DNA of 64,000 bases from Sphingomonas sp. PL-96 (GTDB lineage Bacteria > Pseudomonadota > Alphaproteobacteria > Sphingomonadales > Sphingomonadaceae): NCBI RefSeq assembly GCF_020707215.1, contig NZ_JAJFET010000005.1, positions 124,001 to 188,000 on the forward strand, in the 5' to 3' direction. The notes under the pieces were generated by a model. It was given only the letters and a program-made list of their open reading frames with translations, ran no database searches and was not told where the DNA came from. The translations under genes were made by a program, and so were the position numbers. Below, in pieces: positions 21,040 through 29,233 of the stretch (position 1 is the stretch's first letter; each line of letters starts with the position of its first letter).

Positions 21040-21621
21040 TCAGAGCTCGCTGCTCGACATGGAAAAGATCGGGCTCGCCACCTTGTGGGTCGCCATGCGG
21101 TCGAGCAGCGTCTCGAGCTGGTCGTCGACCAGCAGGATGTCGCGATGCATCGGCCGCAGGAAGCCGACCTCGGCCATCTTGTCCACGAACGCGATCAGCC
21201 CGTCGTAATAGCCAGCCACGTTGAGCAGCCCCACCGGCTTGCTGTGGTAGCCGAGCTGCGCCCAGCTCATCGCCTCCCACAGCTCGTCCATGGTGCCGGT
21301 TCCGCCGGGAATGGTGACAAACCCGTCCGACAGGTCGGTGAAGGCCTGCTTGCGCTGGTGCATCGTCTCGACGACATGCAGCTCGGTGCAGCCGCGGTGT
21401 GCGACCTCGGCATTGACCAGCGCGGTCGGAATCACGCCGATCACCTCGCCGCCCGCCTCCAGCGCGCCGTCCGCCACCGCGCCCATCAGGCCCAGCCGGC
21501 CGCCGCCATAGACGACGCCGATGCCGCGCTCCGCCAGCGTGCGGCCGACGAAACGCGCATTGTCGATATACACCGGGTCCGTCGGGGTCGCCGAACCGCA
21601 ATAAATGGCCAGTCGCTTCAC
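21040..21621 (-). CDS. LOG family protein (nucleoside monophosphate phosphoribohydrolase)
   Basis: A 193-residue Rossmann-fold protein of the LONELY GUY family. It has GGGRLGLMG (residues 39-47) and the family-defining PGGTGTMDE (about residues 105-113), which bind and hydrolyse nucleoside 5'-monophosphates; some members activate cytokinins, others are Ppn-type nucleosidases. It starts at GTG 35 bp after crtI and ends four bases before crtB, so it is co-transcribed with carotenoid genes although it has no known step in that pathway. Confidence 0.88.
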   Translation of the reverse strand: MKRLAIYCGSATPTDPVYIDNARFVGRTLAERGIGVVYGGGRLGLMGAVADGALEAGGEVIGVIPTALVNAEVAHRGCTELHVVETMHQRKQAFTDLSDGFVTIPGGTGTMDELWEAMSWAQLGYHSKPVGLLNVAGYYDGLIAFVDKMAEVGFLRPMHRDILLVDDQLETLLDRMATHKVASPIFSMSSSEL

Positions 21622-21656
21622 GTACTTTGTCCTTGGAATGTTGACGCGGCCGCGTG

Positions 21657-23135
21657 TCAGCGGCCGCGTTCCAGCATCAGCGAGGCGGTTGCCTTCGCAC
21701 TTCCCACCACGCCCGGGATGCCGGCGCCGGGGTGCGTGCCCGCCCCCACGAAATAGAGGTTGGGGATATGGTCGTCGCGATTGTGCGCGCGGAACCAGGC
21801 GCTCTGCGTCAGGATCGGCTCGAGCGAGAAGGCCGAGCCCAGATGCGCGTTGAGGTCCTTTGCGAAATCGGGCGGCGCATAGCTGAACTTGGTGACGATC
21901 CGATCGTGGATGTCCGGGATCAGCCGACGGCCGACCTCATCCAGGATGCGCTTCTCGTACATGGGCCCGATGGTGTCCCAGTCGATCGGCAGCTTGCCCA
22001 TGTGCGGCACCGGCGCCAGCGCATAGAAGGTCGAATGCCCCTCCGGCGCCAGGCTCGGGTCGGTCACGGTCGGGTGGTGGAGGTAGAGCGAGAAATCCTC
22101 CGACAGCACGCCATGGTCGTAGATGTCGGACAACAGCCCCTGATAGCGCGGCCCGAACAGGATCATGTGGTGCGGAATGCCCGGCCACGTGCCCTTGATG
22201 CCGAAGTGAACCAGGAACAGCGAGGGCGAGAAACGCTTCTTCTCCAGCCGTGCCGTCGTGCGCCGCGCGCTGCGGGAATTGCGCAGCAGGTCCTTGTAGC
22301 TGTGCATCAGGTCGGCGTTGCTCGCCACCGCATCCGACGCGATCCGCTTTCCGCTGCGGGTGACGACGCCGGTAGCGTGGTCGCCCAGCGTCTCGATCTC
22401 GGTCACCGGATCGCCCAGGATCAGCGCGCCGCCCAGCCGCTCGAACAAGGCGACCATGCCCGACACCAGCTGGTTGGTACCGCCCTTGGCGAACCACACC
22501 CCGCCGTCGCGCTCCAGCTTGTGGATCAGCGCATAGATGGCGCTGGTCGTGGTCGGATTGCCTCCCACCAGCAGCGTGTGGAAGCTCAGCGCCTGGCGCA
22601 GCTTTTCGTTCTTCACGAAGGTCGAGACCATCGCATAGACCGAACGCCACGCCTGGTACTTGGCAAGCGCGGGCGCTGCCTTCAGCATCGAGCGGAAGTC
22701 GAGGAACGGCTTGGCGCCGAGCTTCACATAGCCTTCCTCGTACACGCCCTTGGCATATTCCAGGAAACGCGCGTAGCCGTCGACGTCCTGCGGATCGAGC
22801 TTGGCGATCTCCGAGCGTAGCGACACATCGTCGTTGGAATAGTCGAAGTTGGTGCCGTCCGCCCAGTTCAGCCGGTAGAAGGGCGTGACCGGTTCGAGCG
22901 TGACGTCCCACGCCATCTCGTGCCCCGACAGCTGCCACAGCTCGCGCAGACAGTCGGGATCGGTGATCACCGTCGGGCCCGCATCAAAGGTGAAGCCGTC
23001 GCGCTCGAACACATAGGCGCGGCCGCCGGCCTTGTCGCGGCCCTCGATCAGCGTCGTTTCGACCCCGGCCGATTGCAGGCGGATGGCGAGCGCCAAGCCG
23101 CCGAATCCTGCGCCGATCACCGTTGCCGTTCTCAA
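21657..23135 (-). CDS. crtI: Phytoene desaturase
   Basis: FAD-dependent enzyme introducing four double bonds into phytoene to give lycopene. N-terminal dinucleotide fold VIGAGFGGLALA and the C-terminal CrtI signature YFVGAGTHPGAGIPGVVGSA are present. No ATG occurs near the expected N-terminus; a TTG at 23135 (LRTATVIGAGFGG) overlaps the crtY stop as TTGA, with GGGAG eight bases before it. That start gives 492 residues, the usual length; an in-frame codon further upstream at 23171 would lie inside crtY and add atypical residues. Confidence 0.94.
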   Translation of the reverse strand: MRTATVIGAGFGGLALAIRLQSAGVETTLIEGRDKAGGRAYVFERDGFTFDAGPTVITDPDCLRELWQLSGHEMAWDVTLEPVTPFYRLNWADGTNFDYSNDDVSLRSEIAKLDPQDVDGYARFLEYAKGVYEEGYVKLGAKPFLDFRSMLKAAPALAKYQAWRSVYAMVSTFVKNEKLRQALSFHTLLVGGNPTTTSAIYALIHKLERDGGVWFAKGGTNQLVSGMVALFERLGGALILGDPVTEIETLGDHATGVVTRSGKRIASDAVASNADLMHSYKDLLRNSRSARRTTARLEKKRFSPSLFLVHFGIKGTWPGIPHHMILFGPRYQGLLSDIYDHGVLSEDFSLYLHHPTVTDPSLAPEGHSTFYALAPVPHMGKLPIDWDTIGPMYEKRILDEVGRRLIPDIHDRIVTKFSYAPPDFAKDLNAHLGSAFSLEPILTQSAWFRAHNRDDHIPNLYFVGAGTHPGAGIPGVVGSAKATASLMLERGR

Positions 23136-24313
23136 GTCCGTTTCTCCCGGCCGCCAGCCCGCATGTTCCAAATCGCCCGTACCGCGCGTGCCACCGGAAC
23201 CGGCGGCCTGCCGGCGAGCACGCGCGCCTTGTCCGCCCAGATCGACCGACCGGCATAGAAGCGTCCGATCAGCCGCGCGTCCAGGCGATAGAAGCGCTCC
23301 AGCACGCGATAGCGCGCTTCAGGCTTCGCTGCCCTGAACAACATGGCGGTAAGCATGCGGTAAAATCCGCGCCTGCGCCATGTCGTGCGCGCAAGCCCGT
23401 GCGTCAACTCGGCCAACGCGTCGGCCGAACAATCGGGCGCCGCCGCGATCGCCGCTGCCGTCCGCACCGCGTCGGGCAAAGAATAGCCGGTGAGCGGATG
23501 GAACAGCCCGGCGCGCATCCCCGCCTTGGCGCCCGGCGGGGTGGAGCGCCAATATTCGTCGAAGTCGCCGCCCATCGCCACCGGCAGCACGCCCTGCTCC
23601 TCGCGCGCCACCTCGGCGATGCGCCAGCCCTGCGCCTCGGCATAGGCACGGATGCGCTCTCGCAGAATCGCCACGTCGATCTCGGGACCATCGCTGTAAT
23701 AGGTGTCCTCAACGAACATCCGGTCGGGGCCGAGCGGCAGGCAATAGACGAAGCGATAGCCGTCGAGCTGTTCGACACGCGCGTCCATCACGACGGGCCG
23801 GTCGCGGCCGTGCGGCTGCTCCAGCACCAGTTCCTGGCCCAGGAACTTCTGCCAGCCGCAGTCGAGCAGCGAAAGGTCGCCCGGGCCCCGGCAGTCGATC
23901 ACGCCCCTGGCCTCGATCCGCTCGCCATCGTCGAGCACCACTGCGGTCGCGCTCGCCGCCAGCACGCGGCGGCCGGTGAGCAGCGCCTCTGCCGGCAGCG
24001 ATGCGCGCAGCACCGCGTCGAGCTGCGCCGACTCCACGCTGTGATAGATGGCGTCGAGGGTGCGACGGTGTCCGGGGAACGCGACGTCATAGCCGTGCCA
24101 GCGGTGGCCAACGACCGGCGCGATGATCCAGCGATCGGCCGGATCCACGTCGCTGTCGAAAAAGGACCAGAGGTGATTGCCGCCGAACCGAGTCCCCGCA
24201 TCGACAAGGCGGATCGACAGCTCCGGCCGGCGCTCGGCCAGCGCCAGCGCGATCAGCCCGCCGGCAAGCCCCCCGCCCAGGATCGCCAGGTCGCAATGAT
24301 GGTGGGTCGGCAT
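23132..24313 (-). CDS. crtY: Lycopene beta-cyclase
   Basis: Forms the beta-ionone rings that convert lycopene to beta-carotene. The 393-residue flavoprotein begins with a dinucleotide-binding LAILGGGLAGGLIAL, then RLVDAG and the bacterial CrtY landmarks YRFVYCLPLG and FHPLTGYSLPDAVR. First gene of the crt operon; its promoter should be in the 84 bp shared with the divergent hydroxylase gene. Stop overlaps the TTG start of crtI. Confidence 0.94.
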   Translation of the reverse strand: MPTHHHCDLAILGGGLAGGLIALALAERRPELSIRLVDAGTRFGGNHLWSFFDSDVDPADRWIIAPVVGHRWHGYDVAFPGHRRTLDAIYHSVESAQLDAVLRASLPAEALLTGRRVLAASATAVVLDDGERIEARGVIDCRGPGDLSLLDCGWQKFLGQELVLEQPHGRDRPVVMDARVEQLDGYRFVYCLPLGPDRMFVEDTYYSDGPEIDVAILRERIRAYAEAQGWRIAEVAREEQGVLPVAMGGDFDEYWRSTPPGAKAGMRAGLFHPLTGYSLPDAVRTAAAIAAAPDCSADALAELTHGLARTTWRRRGFYRMLTAMLFRAAKPEARYRVLERFYRLDARLIGRFYAGRSIWADKARVLAGRPPVPVARAVRAIWNMRAGGREKRT

Positions 24314-24397
24314 GTTCCTCGCCTAGCCGAGCTTCCGACGGGGCGAAAGGGCAGCGCGCCATGGCGCCGGGCCAGCGGAACCGCTACAGCGCCAGGC

Positions 24398-25222
24398 ATG
24401 TCGGTTGCCCTCGCCATCCTGCTGTCCGCGCTCGCGATGACGGGAATCGTGGGCGTGCGCTATCTGCTGGCGTCGGGCGGCTTTGCGTTCGCGACCCGGC
24501 TGCGACAGCCGGGGCTCTACCAGGGACTCGACCGGCAGATCGTGAAGGAGATCCGCTGGAGCCTGATCTCCGCCGCCATCTACGGCATTCCGGCCGGCGT
24601 CGTCGCCTGGGGATGGCAGAACCGCGGCTGGACCCGGATCTATGCCGACGTGCACGACCGGCCGCTGTGGTGGCTGCCGCTGTCGGTGCTGCTCTACCTC
24701 TTTCTCCACGACACGTGGTTCTACTGGAGCCATCGCTGGATGCACCGCCCGCGGGTGTTCCGCGTGGCGCATGCGGTCCACCACGCCAGCCGCCCGCCGA
24801 CCGCCTGGGCAGCCATGGCGTTCCATCCGATCGAGGCGCTGACCGGCGCCTTTGTCATCCCGCTGCTGGTGTTCCTGATCCCGATCCACGTCGGGGCGCT
24901 GGGCGTGGTGCTGACGGTGATGACGGTGATGGGCGTCACCAACCACATGGGGTGGGAAATCTTCCCGCGCGCCGTCTGGGACGGTCCGCTCGGCAAGTGG
25001 CTGATCACCGCCAGCCATCATCAGCGCCACCACCAGCGCTATGGCTGCAACTTCGGCCTCTACTTCCGCTTCTGGGACCGCCTGTGCGGCACCGACGACG
25101 GACTTGGCAGCTTTGGAAAGAACAAGAATGACCATGCGCGTGTGCCGAACGGCGGTGCGGTTCGGCTGGGGGGCAGCGGCGCTGGTGCTGCTGACGGGGG
25201 GAGCACCGACCGCCGCGCTTGA
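24398..25222 (+). CDS. Sterol desaturase/fatty acid hydroxylase family protein, probable carotenoid ring hydroxylase
   Basis: Di-iron membrane hydroxylase of 274 residues starting MSVALAILLSALAM. The three histidine boxes of the family are clear: HDTWFYWSHRWMH, HAVHH and HHQRHHQ, between four hydrophobic helices. Divergent from crtY, it probably hydroxylates carotenoids; CrtG (2,2'-beta-hydroxylase of the nostoxanthin pathway) is one candidate, while canonical CrtZ is shorter with different boxes. The family core ends near residue 237 (LCGTDDGLGSF); the last 32 residues are Gly/Ala-rich and overlap the next gene by 95 bases in another frame. The exact reaction is not shown by the sequence. 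Confidence 0.8.
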   Translation: MSVALAILLSALAMTGIVGVRYLLASGGFAFATRLRQPGLYQGLDRQIVKEIRWSLISAAIYGIPAGVVAWGWQNRGWTRIYADVHDRPLWWLPLSVLLYLFLHDTWFYWSHRWMHRPRVFRVAHAVHHASRPPTAWAAMAFHPIEALTGAFVIPLLVFLIPIHVGALGVVLTVMTVMGVTNHMGWEIFPRAVWDGPLGKWLITASHHQRHHQRYGCNFGLYFRFWDRLCGTDDGLGSFGKNKNDHARVPNGGAVRLGGSGAGAADGGSTDRRA

Positions 25223-25577
25223 GATAACGCTCAGCGGGCTGCGCTCCGCCAAGGGCATGGTCCGGCTGTGCGTCACTGCCGATGCCAGGAGCTTCCCGAA
25301 GTGCGCGAACGATCCCCATGCCGTGAAGCGCTCCGCGCCCGCCGGCCAGCAGGTGATCCGTATCGAGGGACTGGCGCCGGGCAGCTACGCCCTGTCGGTG
25401 GTCCATGACGAGAACGCCAATGGCAAGCTGGACACCATCGCCGGGATCCCGCGGGAGGGGTTCGGCTTTTCGCAGAATCCCGGGCTCGGGTTCGGTCCGC
25501 CGCGCTTTGCGTCAGCGCGGTTCACGCTGGCAGGTGATGCCAATCGGCAACAGGTGCGGATGCGTTATTTGTTTTGA
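25128..25577 (+). CDS. Secreted DUF2141 domain protein
   Basis: A 149-residue exported protein of unknown function. The start at 25128 (MTMRVCRT) follows GGAAAG seven bases upstream; the first 31 residues form a signal peptide ending PTAAL. The mature part has the DUF2141 pattern: LEITLSGLRSAKGMVRLCVT, PGSYALSVVHDENANGKLD and FGFSQNPGLGFGPPRF. Its first 95 bases lie inside the 3' end of the hydroxylase gene. DUF2141 proteins often neighbour carotenoid or lipid hydroxylases in sphingomonads, hinting at a role in pigment or envelope handling. Confidence 0.82.
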   Translation: MTMRVCRTAVRFGWGAAALVLLTGGAPTAALEITLSGLRSAKGMVRLCVTADARSFPKCANDPHAVKRSAPAGQQVIRIEGLAPGSYALSVVHDENANGKLDTIAGIPREGFGFSQNPGLGFGPPRFASARFTLAGDANRQQVRMRYLF

Positions 25578-25647
25578 AACCGAGCGCGGGAGCCAAGACT
25601 GCAGGGTAGCGTTACGCGTCGGCAACATTCCATAAAGGCACCTGTCC

Positions 25648-26520
25648 TTGGCCAAGATCTTCCGTACTGCCGCCGCCCTGGCGCTTTCCTTGTCTGCACT
25701 GGGCGCCGCCCCGGCATTCGCTCAGGATAGCGCGGGTTCCGCGAGCACTCCCAACACCGACAACGGCGGCGACTTCGCCATGGTCGGCCTCGGCGCCGGA
25801 TACCTTCCCGATTACGAAGGGTCGGACGACTATGGCGTCTCGCCGGTTCCCGCCGCGATCGGCCGCGTTTCCGGATTCAACTTCCTGCTGATCGGCAACC
25901 GGCTGAGCGTCGACCTGGTGCCGGACAACTTTGGCCCGGGCATTGATTTCCAGGCGGGCCCGGTAGCGGCGATCAACACCAACCGCGCCAGCACCAAGGG
26001 CATCGAGGACGATCGCATCAAGGCGCTCGGCAAGCGCAAGACCGCGATCGAGGTCGGCGGCTACCTCGGCATTGCCCAGACCGGCGTGATCACCAGCGAG
26101 TTCGACCGCCTGTCCGCCTCGGTCAGCTATCGCAAGGGCGTGAGCGGCGCGCACTCCGCCGGCATCTTCACGCCCACCGTCAGCTACATGACCCCGCTCA
26201 GCACCCGCTCGATCATCAGCGTGTTCGTCTCCGCCGAGCGTGCGGAAAGCGGCTATGCGCGCAGCTACTTCGGCATCAGCCCGCAGGAGAGCGAGGACAG
26301 CGGCCTGCCCGTGTACAACGCACGCGGCGGCTGGAAGAACTGGACGCTCGGCAGCATCGGCGCGGTGTCGCTGACCGGTGACCTGCGTAACGGCCTGCAG
26401 GCGTTCGGCGGTGTCGTCTATCGCCGCATGCTCAACGACTTCGCACAGAGCCCCGTCACCAGCATCGCGGGCGACCGCAACCAGTGGCTGGGCTCGGTCG
26501 GCCTGGCCTACAGCTTCTAA
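25648..26520 (+). CDS. MipA/OmpV family outer membrane protein
   Basis: A 290-residue outer-membrane barrel. A signal peptide ends AFA before QDSAG, and the family motifs LGAGYLPDYEGSDDYGVSPV and GWKNWTLGS are present; the last residue is phenylalanine. MipA scaffolds peptidoglycan enzymes in E. coli; OmpV-type members are porin-like, so the role is uncertain. The reading begins at a TTG (25648), with AAGG nine bases upstream; the nearest in-frame ATG is far downstream inside the barrel. Confidence 0.88.
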   Translation: MAKIFRTAAALALSLSALGAAPAFAQDSAGSASTPNTDNGGDFAMVGLGAGYLPDYEGSDDYGVSPVPAAIGRVSGFNFLLIGNRLSVDLVPDNFGPGIDFQAGPVAAINTNRASTKGIEDDRIKALGKRKTAIEVGGYLGIAQTGVITSEFDRLSASVSYRKGVSGAHSAGIFTPTVSYMTPLSTRSIISVFVSAERAESGYARSYFGISPQESEDSGLPVYNARGGWKNWTLGSIGAVSLTGDLRNGLQAFGGVVYRRMLNDFAQSPVTSIAGDRNQWLGSVGLAYSF

Positions 26521-26531
26521 CCGGCTTGGGA

Positions 26532-26577
26532 GAGCCCCGGCTGCCGGTCCTCACGGTCCGGCAGCTGTGTGGGGCTC
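26532..26577. terminator. Hairpin between convergent mipA and nth, possible bidirectional terminator
   Basis: Arms GAGCCCC / GGGGCTC with an inner GCTGCCGG / CCGGCAGC pairing form a strong stem in the 63 bp between two converging genes. There is no T run on either side, so Rho-independent termination is uncertain. Confidence 0.5.
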
Positions 26578-26583
26578 GCAGCG

Positions 26584-27249
26584 TCAGTTCAGAGCGGCGG
26601 CGCTGCGCTTCGCCGGCACCGGCGTCTTCGGCTTGTAGGCGCAGAGATCCGCAACGATGCAGCGCCAGCATTCAGGCGTCCGCGCCTTGCACACATAGCG
26701 GCCGTGCAGGATCAGCCAGTGGTGCGCGTGCAACCGGAACGGCTGCGGCGTCACCCGGTCGAGCACCAGCTCCACCGCCAGCGGCGTCTTGCCCTTGGCC
26801 AAACCGGTGCGGTTGCCGACCCGAAAGATATGGGTGTCGACCGCGAAGGTTTCCGCCCCGAACGCGACGTTCATCACCACATTGGCGGTCTTGCGCCCGA
26901 CGCCGGGCAGCGTCTCCAGCGCCTCGCGGCTCGCCGGCACCTCGCCGCCATGGTGGTCGATCAGCGCCTGAGACAGCGCGATCACGTTCTTGGCCTTGGT
27001 GTTGAACAGGCCGATCGTCTTGATGTGCTCTTTGAGCCCGTCCTCGCCGAGCGCCACCATCTTTTCGGGCGTGTCGACCTCTGCGAACAGCCGGCGGGTC
27101 GCCTTGTTCACGCCGACGTCGGTCGCCTGGGCGGACAGGGCGACCGCGACCAGCAGGGTATAGCTGTTGACCGATTCGAGCTCAGTCTCGGGATGCGGGT
27201 TGGCTTCGGCCAGCCGCCGGTAGAATTCGAAGACGTCGGCCCGCTTCAA
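26584..27249 (-). CDS. nth: Endonuclease III
   Basis: Base-excision repair glycosylase/AP lyase for oxidised pyrimidines. Of 221 residues, the helix-hairpin-helix ETLPGVGRKTANVV contains the catalytic lysine, FAVDTHIFRV the catalytic aspartate, and CKARTPECWRCIVADLC the 4Fe-4S ligands with Cys-6-Cys-2-Cys-5-Cys spacing. The likely start is a TTG (27249, LKRADVFEF) overlapping the dapB stop as TTGA; the upstream extension to 27303 lies inside dapB and is atypical. Confidence 0.95.
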   Translation of the reverse strand: MKRADVFEFYRRLAEANPHPETELESVNSYTLLVAVALSAQATDVGVNKATRRLFAEVDTPEKMVALGEDGLKEHIKTIGLFNTKAKNVIALSQALIDHHGGEVPASREALETLPGVGRKTANVVMNVAFGAETFAVDTHIFRVGNRTGLAKGKTPLAVELVLDRVTPQPFRLHAHHWLILHGRYVCKARTPECWRCIVADLCAYKPKTPVPAKRSAAALN

Positions 27250-27974
27250 AGGCCCAGCACCGCATCCATGCCGTAGCGGCCCGGCGCCTGGGTCACGAGC
27301 CACTGCGCCGCCTTGACCGCGCCACGCGCAAAGATCGCGCGGTCGTCGGCGCGGTGGCCAAGCTCGATCCGCTCCCCCTCGCCCGCAAAGATCACCTGAT
27401 GGTCGCCAACCACGCGGCCGCCACGCACCGCTGCAAAGCCGATCGTGCCTGCCGCGCGCGCACCGACCAGTCCCGCCCGTCCGAGCACGCCCACGTCCGC
27501 CATGGCAACGCCCATGCCGGCCGCCGCCGCCTCGCCCAGCATCAGTGCAGTGCCCGACGGCGCGTCGACCTTCATGCGATGGTGGGTCTCGACGATCTCC
27601 ACGTCCCAGTCCGCGCCCAGCCGCCCGGCCGCCTCCCGCACCAGCCGCGACAGGAGCGCGATGCCGAGCGAGGTGTTGCCGGTCTGGAGCACGGGGATCT
27701 GCTGGGCTGCCGCGTCGATGCGCGCATGCTGCGCATGGGTAAGGCCGGTGGTTCCGATCAGGATCGGCGTGCCGGTCGCCAGGGCCGCATCGAGATGGGC
27801 ATCGACTGCGACGGCGGCCGAAAAGTCGACCAGCACATCGGCTTTGCGCGCGATCGCCTCCGGGTTCTCGCCCGCATCGGCGCCGCCGGCCAGGGTCGCG
27901 CCCAGCTCCGGGATCACGGCCGCAATCGCCTGTCCCATGCGACCCAGCCGCCCATAGATGCCAATGCTAGCCAT
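27246..27974 (-). CDS. dapB: 4-hydroxy-tetrahydrodipicolinate reductase
   Basis: NAD(P)H-dependent step of lysine and diaminopimelate synthesis. The 242-residue protein begins MASIGIYGRLGRMGQ, the nucleotide-binding glycine loop, with GGAG six bases before the ATG at 27974. Substrate motif VETHHRMKVDAPSGTA is intact. The frame extends upstream to 28055 but the ribosome-binding site supports the chosen start. Translationally coupled to nth. Confidence 0.95.
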   Translation of the reverse strand: MASIGIYGRLGRMGQAIAAVIPELGATLAGGADAGENPEAIARKADVLVDFSAAVAVDAHLDAALATGTPILIGTTGLTHAQHARIDAAAQQIPVLQTGNTSLGIALLSRLVREAAGRLGADWDVEIVETHHRMKVDAPSGTALMLGEAAAAGMGVAMADVGVLGRAGLVGARAAGTIGFAAVRGGRVVGDHQVIFAGEGERIELGHRADDRAIFARGAVKAAQWLVTQAPGRYGMDAVLGL

Positions 27975-28077
27975 GTCCGCTCCGCCTCTTGCGCCCCTCA
28001 GCCCAACGCACGCCGGGACCGCGGGCTCCTTGCAGAATACCGCCGGTCCCGACAAGCCGAGACGGCAGCGAAACGGA

Positions 28078-28440
28078 TCAGGCGGCGATATGCGCGACCG
28101 GCGCTTCGGCGTATTTCGGGTCGTTCACGTTGAACTCGGCGAAGGGTTCGAACAGCCGCGAGGTCAGCGCCACGCTGTTGAGCCCGGCGAGCTTGAACGT
28201 GCCGAGCTTCGCGATCTTGGGCGCGCCGCCCGCGCGCTCGACGGTGACCGCATCGACGTGCAGGTCGCCATGCTTGGTCCACAGCATGTGCGGGGCCAGC
28301 AGCATGTCCATGTTGTTGTACACCACCGACACGCAGATGCGCTGCATCATCGCAAAGCGCAGGATGTCGCTGATGCTCGCGCGGTCTTCTTGGGTGTCGC
28401 TCACGGGGGTGGAACGGGCCAGTTCAAGCATTTGTTGCAT
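28078..28440 (-). CDS. Conserved small protein, WYL-like
   Basis: A 120-residue cytosolic protein. Residues 25-100 alternate short beta strands (ICVSVVYNNMDMLLAPHML, LHVDAVTVER, LGTFKLAGLNSVALT) in a pattern resembling WYL ligand-sensing domains, without an attached helix-turn-helix. It lies 103 bp upstream of dapB on the same strand and diverges from the sirtuin gene. I do not recognise a characterised function; the WYL link is tentative. Confidence 0.6.
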   Translation of the reverse strand: MQQMLELARSTPVSDTQEDRASISDILRFAMMQRICVSVVYNNMDMLLAPHMLWTKHGDLHVDAVTVERAGGAPKIAKLGTFKLAGLNSVALTSRLFEPFAEFNVNDPKYAEAPVAHIAA

Positions 28441-28525
28441 TGCGGCAGGCAGCTAGTCGCACGTCGTCCTCGCTTCAAGCCGCTTTGTGGAATGGCTGCG
28501 TTGCCCAACTGCGTTAGGAAGGGAC

Positions 28526-29230
28526 ATGACCACCCCCCGCAACATCGTTGTCCTCACCGGCGCGGGCCTCTCCGCCGAGAGCGGCCTCGCCACCTTTCGC
28601 GGACCCGGCGGCCTGTGGGAAGGGCATCGCGTCGAGGACGTCTGCACCCCTGAGGCACTCGCCGCCGACCCGGCACTGGTGCACCGCTTCTATGACCTGC
28701 GGCGTGCGGCGCTGGAGACGGTCGAGCCCAATGCCGCGCATCAGGCGCTGGCGCGGCTCGATGCCGAATGGCCGGGCGAGTTGCTGATCGTCACCCAGAA
28801 TGTCGATGATCTGCACGAACGCGCCGGCGCCCGGCGGCTGCTGCACATGCATGGCGAACTGCGCTCGGCGCTGTGCGCGGCCTGTGGCGCCCGGAGCCCG
28901 CATGGTACCGAGCTCCCACCGGGTGCGGTGTGCCCCGCCTGTGGTGCCCGGGCGCTGCGCCCCGACATCGTGTTCTTCGGGGAGATGCCGTACGAGATGG
29001 ATCGGATCGAGGCGGCGCTGGCGGAGGCCGACCTGTTCGTGTCGATCGGCACTTCGGGCGCGGTCTATCCCGCCGCAGGCTTCGTCCAGATGGCCGCGCA
29101 TTTCGGCGCCGCCACGCTGGAGCTCAACCTGGAGCGCTCCGCCGGCAGTCACTGGTTCGACGAAACCCGCCTCGGCCCCGCTACCCGGCTGGTCCCGGAG
29201 TGGGTGGAGGCGGTGCTGACGCAGCGCTGA
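28526..29230 (+). CDS. cobB: NAD-dependent protein deacylase (sirtuin, CobB-type)
   Basis: Removes acyl groups from lysines using NAD+. The 234-residue protein starts MTTPRNIVVLTGAGLSAESG, after AGGAAGGG. It has QNVDDLHERAG, the catalytic histidine in LHMHGE, and a four-cysteine zinc site (CAACGAR and CPACGAR). FYDLRR near residue 57 corresponds to the Tyr-x-x-Arg pair that binds succinyl or malonyl groups in CobB/SIRT5-type enzymes, so desuccinylation is likely. Single gene, its 3' end four bases from era, which converges. Confidence 0.92.
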   Translation: MTTPRNIVVLTGAGLSAESGLATFRGPGGLWEGHRVEDVCTPEALAADPALVHRFYDLRRAALETVEPNAAHQALARLDAEWPGELLIVTQNVDDLHERAGARRLLHMHGELRSALCAACGARSPHGTELPPGAVCPACGARALRPDIVFFGEMPYEMDRIEAALAEADLFVSIGTSGAVYPAAGFVQMAAHFGAATLELNLERSAGSHWFDETRLGPATRLVPEWVEAVLTQR

Positions 29231-29233
29231 CCC

